From: Euryarchaeota archaeon UBA549
GTDB lineage: Archaea; Thermoplasmatota; Poseidoniia; Poseidoniales; Poseidoniaceae
Direction of reading: 5' to 3'
Assembly (NCBI GenBank): GCA_002495645.1
Contig: DAGF01000018.1
Location: 3,132-12,437 of the forward strand
Length of the DNA stretch: 9,306 nt
Shown here: piece by piece, positions 5,972 through 9,306 of the stretch
Position numbering within the stretch: the first letter of the stretch is position 1
How the letters are laid out: each line of letters starts with the position of its first letter
Made by a program: the position numbers and the translations under genes
The notes under the pieces: generated by a model
Seen by the model: the letters and a program-made list of their open reading frames with translations, nothing else
Databases searched by the model: none
What the model was told of the DNA's origin: nothing

Positions 5972-7291
5972 ATGGGTGGTGATGCTGACGTTGATTCCTC
6001 GGCCTCAGATTCTAACGAACACTCATACCAGGCATTGATTCGAAAGTACAATCGCAATCAGCGTGAGATACGAAGGCTGCGGTCCACAGTTTCCTTTCAA
6101 CTAGGGCTTCATTTAACCACTGCAGCACGCCAACCATGGCGCTTGTTGACATTACCTGTTACCTTTCCTTTGCTGTGCATGAAACTTGGTCTCCAGCGAC
6201 TTGGAAAAAAACCGATGGATACAGGACATGAGATACTGGGTAAGGGCGAAGAGAAACAAAATCATTGCATCGTTCTGTTTCCAACCAACGGGGTTGGATT
6301 TGGACATTTCACGAGGATGTATGCTCTTGCACGAGAACTTCGCAGAACAGATCCTTCTCTCGAAATCGTGTTTTTTACGCCCATGCCAACACTTCATATC
6401 CTTTACAGCGAAGAATTTCCGACCTATCACCTCGCTGGAAAATACAAACATGCGAACATGACGTCTTCTCAATGGAATGGACTGGTGGAGGACATGCTTC
6501 ACATGGTCTTTGAAATGCATCGCCCATCATGGTTCATGTTTGACGGAGCCTACCCGTACAGGGGCATGTTGAATGCGATTGCTTCCCAACCAAACATGGA
6601 GAAATGGTGGATGCGGAGAGGTTCATTGAAACGGAAAAAATCCATTCCCGTTGACAGCACTTCGTTTTTTGATGGCGTGATCATCCCTCGTGAGGGAGAC
6701 GAATCAATTGAGGGAGACGATCTGCATGTCGTTTCACCCATCATGGCAGTTGAACCCGAAGATGCCTGGGAACGTGATTTTGCTCGCTCGAGGCTGGCAG
6801 TTCCGGAGGAGGCGTTTTTGGTCTATGTCCAGTTAGGCGCAGGTCGAATTAACGATATTGAAAACATCCTTGAAAAGGTGCTTGAGGCCCTGTATGCACA
6901 TTCACATGTTCATGTAGTTCTCGGGGAATCCATGCTAGGGGCCAGGTTACCTTTCACTCACGAACGGCTTCGAATTCTACGAGATTATCCTAACGCAATG
7001 TATGGCCGGGCCTTTGACGCTGCAATTCAAGCAGGCGGATACAATTCATTCCAAGAGATGAGGAGGTTTGGTGTACCAACATTGTTTATTCCGAACACTG
7101 AAACTGGAATGGACGACCAAGTCGCTCGGTGTCAAAGGGCTGAGGAAGAAGGCTGGGGCTTGGTCTATCTTGGCCAAGGGGAATCACTTGAAGCAAAGAT
7201 CTCACATCTATTGACATTGAAATCGGAGCCCAGGGCCGTTGAAAACGGAACCAGAGGCGTCATTGATTTGTTGCAGATAAATCCTGAATAA
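5972..7291 (+). CDS. MurG/GT28-like GT-B glycosyltransferase with basic helical N-terminus
   Basis: Predicted 439-aa GT-B enzyme, probably acting on a lipid-linked or membrane-associated acceptor. Residues 1-90 hold an acidic/Ser-rich start, a basic helix (IRKYNRNQREIRRLRS, 23-38) and an amphipathic or hydrophobic stretch (about 55-73) that may sit on the membrane. The acceptor half starts with the glycine-rich NGVGFGHFTRMYALARELR (106-124), the MurG-like GxGHxxR loop. The donor half has YVQLGAGRIND (285-295), AGGYNSFQEMRRFGVPTLFIPN (354-375, a MurG-like loop contacting the nucleotide sugar) and MDDQVARCQRAEEEGWGLV (380-398). The start is fixed by an in-frame TAA at 5960-5962, with AGGA 6 nt before the ATG. 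The 3' end overlaps the convergent PP-loop 2 gene by 32 bp. A 12-bp direct repeat lies between the two halves. It lies between the two PP-loop genes, so its acceptor or donor may be their product. It is not expected to be a true peptidoglycan MurG. Confidence 0.8.
   Translation: MGGDADVDSSASDSNEHSYQALIRKYNRNQREIRRLRSTVSFQLGLHLTTAARQPWRLLTLPVTFPLLCMKLGLQRLGKKPMDTGHEILGKGEEKQNHCIVLFPTNGVGFGHFTRMYALARELRRTDPSLEIVFFTPMPTLHILYSEEFPTYHLAGKYKHANMTSSQWNGLVEDMLHMVFEMHRPSWFMFDGAYPYRGMLNAIASQPNMEKWWMRRGSLKRKKSIPVDSTSFFDGVIIPREGDESIEGDDLHVVSPIMAVEPEDAWERDFARSRLAVPEEAFLVYVQLGAGRINDIENILEKVLEALYAHSHVHVVLGESMLGARLPFTHERLRILRDYPNAMYGRAFDAAIQAGGYNSFQEMRRFGVPTLFIPNTETGMDDQVARCQRAEEEGWGLVYLGQGESLEAKISHLLTLKSEPRAVENGTRGVIDLLQINPE
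6691..6720 (+). repeat. 12-bp direct repeat, 18-bp period, in frame
   Basis: TGAGGGAGACGA occurs at 6691-6702 and again at 6709-6720. The 18-bp period is a multiple of three and encodes REGDES followed by IEGDDL in the GT28-like protein, just before the second Rossmann half. It looks like a small in-frame slippage duplication whose second unit has diverged. Confidence 0.6.
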
Positions 7292-8552
7292 ATGCGTCAT
7301 ATCGTTTCTTTGCCTCAATTGCAGACGGTGACATGAGCCAATCGGTCATGTTGTGGTCGGTGACTTCTTTCCAAAATTCTTCACGCATTGGTTCCAAAAA
7401 GCCCAGCAGGCGTTTTTCGGTTTCTTCTCGATGTTGTTCAGGAATCAAGGTAAGTGACGGGGGATAAAACGACGAAAGAAATTGCAGATTCCGGTTTGTT
7501 CCTTCCAATCTTTCGTTGAGAATTTGGGAAGTTTGGCCCTCTGTTCCATCAAGAGCCCACGAAAGCACGTTCTCATGGCTCACGGGGAATGCACTCATTT
7601 TTTTCTGGACTTCTGGGATCATTAAACCTGAGGCCAGGTAATTCTCAGAAATCGTTTTGCCTCCGATTTTTGCATCAAGCATGTTCTTTCGAAAGCATTT
7701 CCAACATTGCTCACATGATTTTGGCCATTCGCCTCGTATGCATGAACGAGTATAATCATAGAATGATGTTGCATGAACGATGATACTGGTTCCAACTTCA
7801 CTCACGCCAGATACGGGCAGGTAAAGAGGAATGCCGGCCGCGGCAAACATTCTCCCCCAAAATCGATAATGATGAGAAGTCGCGTAGTCTCTTGCTTTTT
7901 GGTGCCCAATTCTGTATGCCGATTCCATAACAGTTCCAAATGCCACGGAGTCAATGTTGTGGCTGGCTGCGAGGCAAAGGATTGGAATTGAAGGGACCAA
8001 ATCTGTAGGGAATCCCAAAGGTTGGCGTACATATTCTACATCGCATTGGAGTTTCATGACCTCAAAACCCTCTTGTTGAGCGTGTTTGATTGTTGCATAG
8101 GCTGCCGACTTGTTGTACATTGAAGCTTTTCTCTTCAATGGTCGGTCCATGAACACGGATAACGTGTTCTCGGGCATGACCAAGAGGCTCGCCGTGGAAT
8201 CCGCGCCCCCAGAGAAGGCCAGTGCTGGTCTTCCGTTGGAAGCGTTGTAAGCTTGAACATCGGTATGCTCAAATTCAACTTTGTATTTTGAAATCTTTGA
8301 GCACGATTCTGCAAAGCGTTCACTCACGCCCCAAGGAATAGAGATTTTCTGATGAGTGAACGGGTGGCATACCAACAACGCGACCAACGCGAGGTGATCT
8401 GGATGGACATCATCGATGGTGACTCCTTTTGGGAGTTGTGTGGTGAATTTATTTTCAACCATGGAGATGACATCGGTGTATCTGCCATCCTCCTCGTCAA
8501 GATGAAACGACCAATGCAGGGTGGTGCGGAGGCCAACAACATCCACCCTCAT
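7260..8552 (-). CDS. QueC-like PP-loop ATPase, second paralogue
   Basis: Predicted 430-aa cytosolic PP-loop protein, homologous to the one at 4539-5897 but lacking its N-terminal helical extension. A helical segment PDHLALVALLVCHPF (51-65) aligns with PALLHLALEVLLFPW in the paralogue. Then come the PP-loop SGGADSTA (114-121), GFPTDLVPS (180-188), AFGTVMES (204-211), SEVG (251-254) and the zinc site C271, C280, C283, C286 with the same CX8CX2CX2C spacing. Both proteins share CWKCF followed by [HR]KN. The C-terminal ~140 residues also align with the paralogue (FLSSFYPPSLTLI against WWDKAYEPGLDLI). The start at 8552 is well supported. The next in-frame ATG upstream (8564) is cut off by a TGA, and a TATA-like box lies 26 nt upstream. 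The end overlaps the GT28-like gene by 32 bp. The role is inferred as ATP-dependent activation of a carboxylate in a glycan or sugar-nucleotide substrate. Whether the two paralogues act in sequence, as a heteromer or on different substrates is unknown. Confidence 0.78.
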   Translation of the reverse strand: MRVDVVGLRTTLHWSFHLDEEDGRYTDVISMVENKFTTQLPKGVTIDDVHPDHLALVALLVCHPFTHQKISIPWGVSERFAESCSKISKYKVEFEHTDVQAYNASNGRPALAFSGGADSTASLLVMPENTLSVFMDRPLKRKASMYNKSAAYATIKHAQQEGFEVMKLQCDVEYVRQPLGFPTDLVPSIPILCLAASHNIDSVAFGTVMESAYRIGHQKARDYATSHHYRFWGRMFAAAGIPLYLPVSGVSEVGTSIIVHATSFYDYTRSCIRGEWPKSCEQCWKCFRKNMLDAKIGGKTISENYLASGLMIPEVQKKMSAFPVSHENVLSWALDGTEGQTSQILNERLEGTNRNLQFLSSFYPPSLTLIPEQHREETEKRLLGFLEPMREEFWKEVTDHNMTDWLMSPSAIEAKKRYDAFIQDLSATNQ

Positions 8553-8573
8553 GGGTCAATCCATGTGTTGCCC

Positions 8574-8582
8574 GGATATAAG
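8574..8582 (-). promoter_or_regulatory. TATA-like box for a leaderless transcript of PP-loop gene 2
   Basis: On the - strand this reads CTTATATCC. Its centre lies about 26 nt upstream of the A of the ATG at 8552, the spacing between an archaeal TATA box and the transcription start, so the mRNA would begin at or next to the start codon. No Shine-Dalgarno sequence lies before that ATG, in keeping with leaderless initiation. Confidence 0.5.
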
Positions 8583-8609
8583 TGATTGAGCATCAATTTC
8601 AATGTAAAC

Positions 8610-8618
8610 ATGATATGC
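8610..8618 (+). promoter_or_regulatory. Possible TATA-like box for the UDP-GlcNAc 2-epimerase gene
   Basis: ATGATATGC is centred about 25 nt upstream of the ATG at 8639, again the position expected for leaderless initiation. The match to the archaeal TATA consensus is weak. A small inverted repeat, ATTGA-gca-TCAAT (8585-8597), lies between this box and the divergent one and could be an operator. Confidence 0.25.
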
Positions 8619-8638
8619 TATTGTGCTTACGAATCTCC

Positions 8639-9306
8639 ATGCCTCAACCGATTCATGTCGTTGTTGGAGCCCGACCAAACCAAATGAAGGCGGCTCCATT
8701 GTTGCGGGCTCTTCGGGAACATCCTGATTTTGACCCGATTTTGGTTGATACTGGACAGCATTACGACCATGAGATGGCGGGGATTTTCATGCAACAATTC
8801 GGTATGGGAAAACCGGATTTTGCTCTTGAAGTCGGTAGCGGCACCCACGGGGCACAGACTGCAAAAATCCTCGAACGGTATGAAGCACTTCTGCTTGAGA
8901 AACCTCCTTCAGCCTGTGTCGTCATTGGTGATATCAACAGCACGGTTGCATGTGCTCTCGCTGCCGCAAAATTGGGAATACCGGTGATTCATCTCGAGGC
9001 GGGCTTGAGAAGTTGGGATCGAGGCATGCCCGAAGAATTGAATCGTATCGTGACAGATCATCTCGCAGATTTACTTTGGACACCTTCGCCTGACGGTGAT
9101 GAAAATCTCCTTGCATCCGGTGTTGATGCATCAAAAATCGTTCGAGTGGGAAACATCATGATCGATACACTCGTTGCGATGAAGCCGGCCGTAGAATCCT
9201 CTCAATTCTTAGAAAGCATATCCTTCAAACACGATTCGCATGCAATGGTCACGCTCCACAGGCTAAGCAATGTTGACGACCCAGCAACCCTTGGTGTTCT
9301 TCTCAA
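8639..9306 (+). CDS. wecB: UDP-N-acetylglucosamine 2-epimerase (non-hydrolysing), partial at right edge
   Basis: The first 222 codons of a protein that interconverts UDP-GlcNAc and UDP-ManNAc in the cytosol; the window ends before the stop. It opens with VVVGARPNQMKAAPLLRALR (7-26), the GARPNxMKxAPL form of the family's N-terminal nucleotide-binding loop. TGQHYDHEM (38-46), GDINSTVACALAAAKLGIPV (97-116), HLEAGLRS (118-125) and MPEELNRIVTDHLAD (130-144) follow. Residues D98, E120, E132/E133 and H207 (in TLHRLSNVD) match the positions of the acidic and His catalytic residues described for E. coli WecB. The frame is open back to 8582 and has an in-frame ATG at 8615. The ATG at 8639 fits the family N-terminus best and has a weak TATA-like box at the expected distance. 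Full-length family members are about 360-390 aa, so roughly 40% is missing. UDP-ManNAc is often oxidised to UDP-ManNAcA by a dehydrogenase, which may lie beyond the edge. Confidence 0.92.
   Translation, partial: MPQPIHVVVGARPNQMKAAPLLRALREHPDFDPILVDTGQHYDHEMAGIFMQQFGMGKPDFALEVGSGTHGAQTAKILERYEALLLEKPPSACVVIGDINSTVACALAAAKLGIPVIHLEAGLRSWDRGMPEELNRIVTDHLADLLWTPSPDGDENLLASGVDASKIVRVGNIMIDTLVAMKPAVESSQFLESISFKHDSHAMVTLHRLSNVDDPATLGVLL

Noticed and set aside
4539..8552. Queuosine/archaeosine biosynthesis (true QueC)
   Set aside because: The zinc and PP-loop sites match, but the proteins are about twice the length of QueC (roughly 220-240 aa), lack its substrate motif, are duplicated, and have no QueD, QueE or TGT neighbour here.
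4539..8552. Anti-phage Qat or type IV CBASS system based on QueC-like proteins
   Set aside because: No QatA-type ATPase, QatD-type nuclease, cyclic-nucleotide synthase, TGT-like protein or effector lies nearby. All neighbours are sugar enzymes.
8615..8638. Earlier in-frame ATG for the UDP-GlcNAc 2-epimerase
   Set aside because: It adds eight hydrophobic residues before the normal family N-terminus, and no promoter or ribosome binding site supports it. It is still possible.
1..9306. CRISPR array, tRNA/rRNA, IS element or integrase
   Set aside because: No regularly spaced repeats, no tRNA-like cloverleaf, no rRNA stretch, and no transposase or recombinase motif were seen on either strand by eye.

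Overview
The window is part of a surface-glycan (polysaccharide or glycoprotein-glycan) biosynthesis locus. It holds eight protein genes: four glycosyltransferases of three structural types, two sugar-nucleotide epimerases (the second cut by the right edge), and two related PP-loop ATPases that carry a QueC-type zinc site. I see no rRNA, tRNA, transposase, integrase, phage gene or CRISPR array.

Host: probably an archaeon, possibly a marine euryarchaeon, but this is an inference from weak evidence. The best sign is the gene at 7260-8552. It has a clear TATA-like box centred about 26 nt upstream of its ATG, the geometry of a leaderless archaeal transcript, and an in-frame stop just upstream rules out an earlier ATG. 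The gene starting at 4539 instead has a strong Shine-Dalgarno sequence. A bacterial host cannot be excluded without a database search.

Layout, left to right. At 1-76 there is a hairpin/T-tract terminator-like element on the + strand. At 77-1303 (-) lies a membrane-anchored GT2 glycosyltransferase, diverging from a GT4 glycosyltransferase at 1407-2384 (+). The second GT4 gene (2360-3487, -) overlaps the first tail to tail. It forms an operon with an NAD-dependent sugar-nucleotide epimerase (3484-4428, -), joined by an ATGA stop/start overlap. A divergent intergenic region with a long imperfect inverted repeat follows. Next come PP-loop protein 1 (4539-5897, +) and a MurG/GT28-like glycosyltransferase (5972-7291, +). 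PP-loop protein 2 (7260-8552, -) overlaps the end of the GT28-like gene. A second divergent promoter region then leads to a non-hydrolysing UDP-GlcNAc 2-epimerase (8639 to beyond 9306, +).

How they may work together: the two epimerases would supply modified nucleotide sugars, such as a galacto-configured sugar and UDP-ManNAc. The glycosyltransferases would assemble a glycan at the cytoplasmic face of the membrane. The PP-loop pair are the unusual part. They share a full-length architecture with each other and keep the ATP-binding loop and CX8CX2CX2C zinc site of QueC, but lack the QueC substrate signature and have extra domains. My working hypothesis is that they activate a carboxylate on a sugar or sugar nucleotide, for example for amidation. 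The sequence does not prove this.

GC content, sampled by hand, falls from roughly 60% in the first ~1.65 kb to about 40-55% afterwards. The change lies inside the first GT4 gene, which fits a mosaic, variable glycan island joined to a different backbone.
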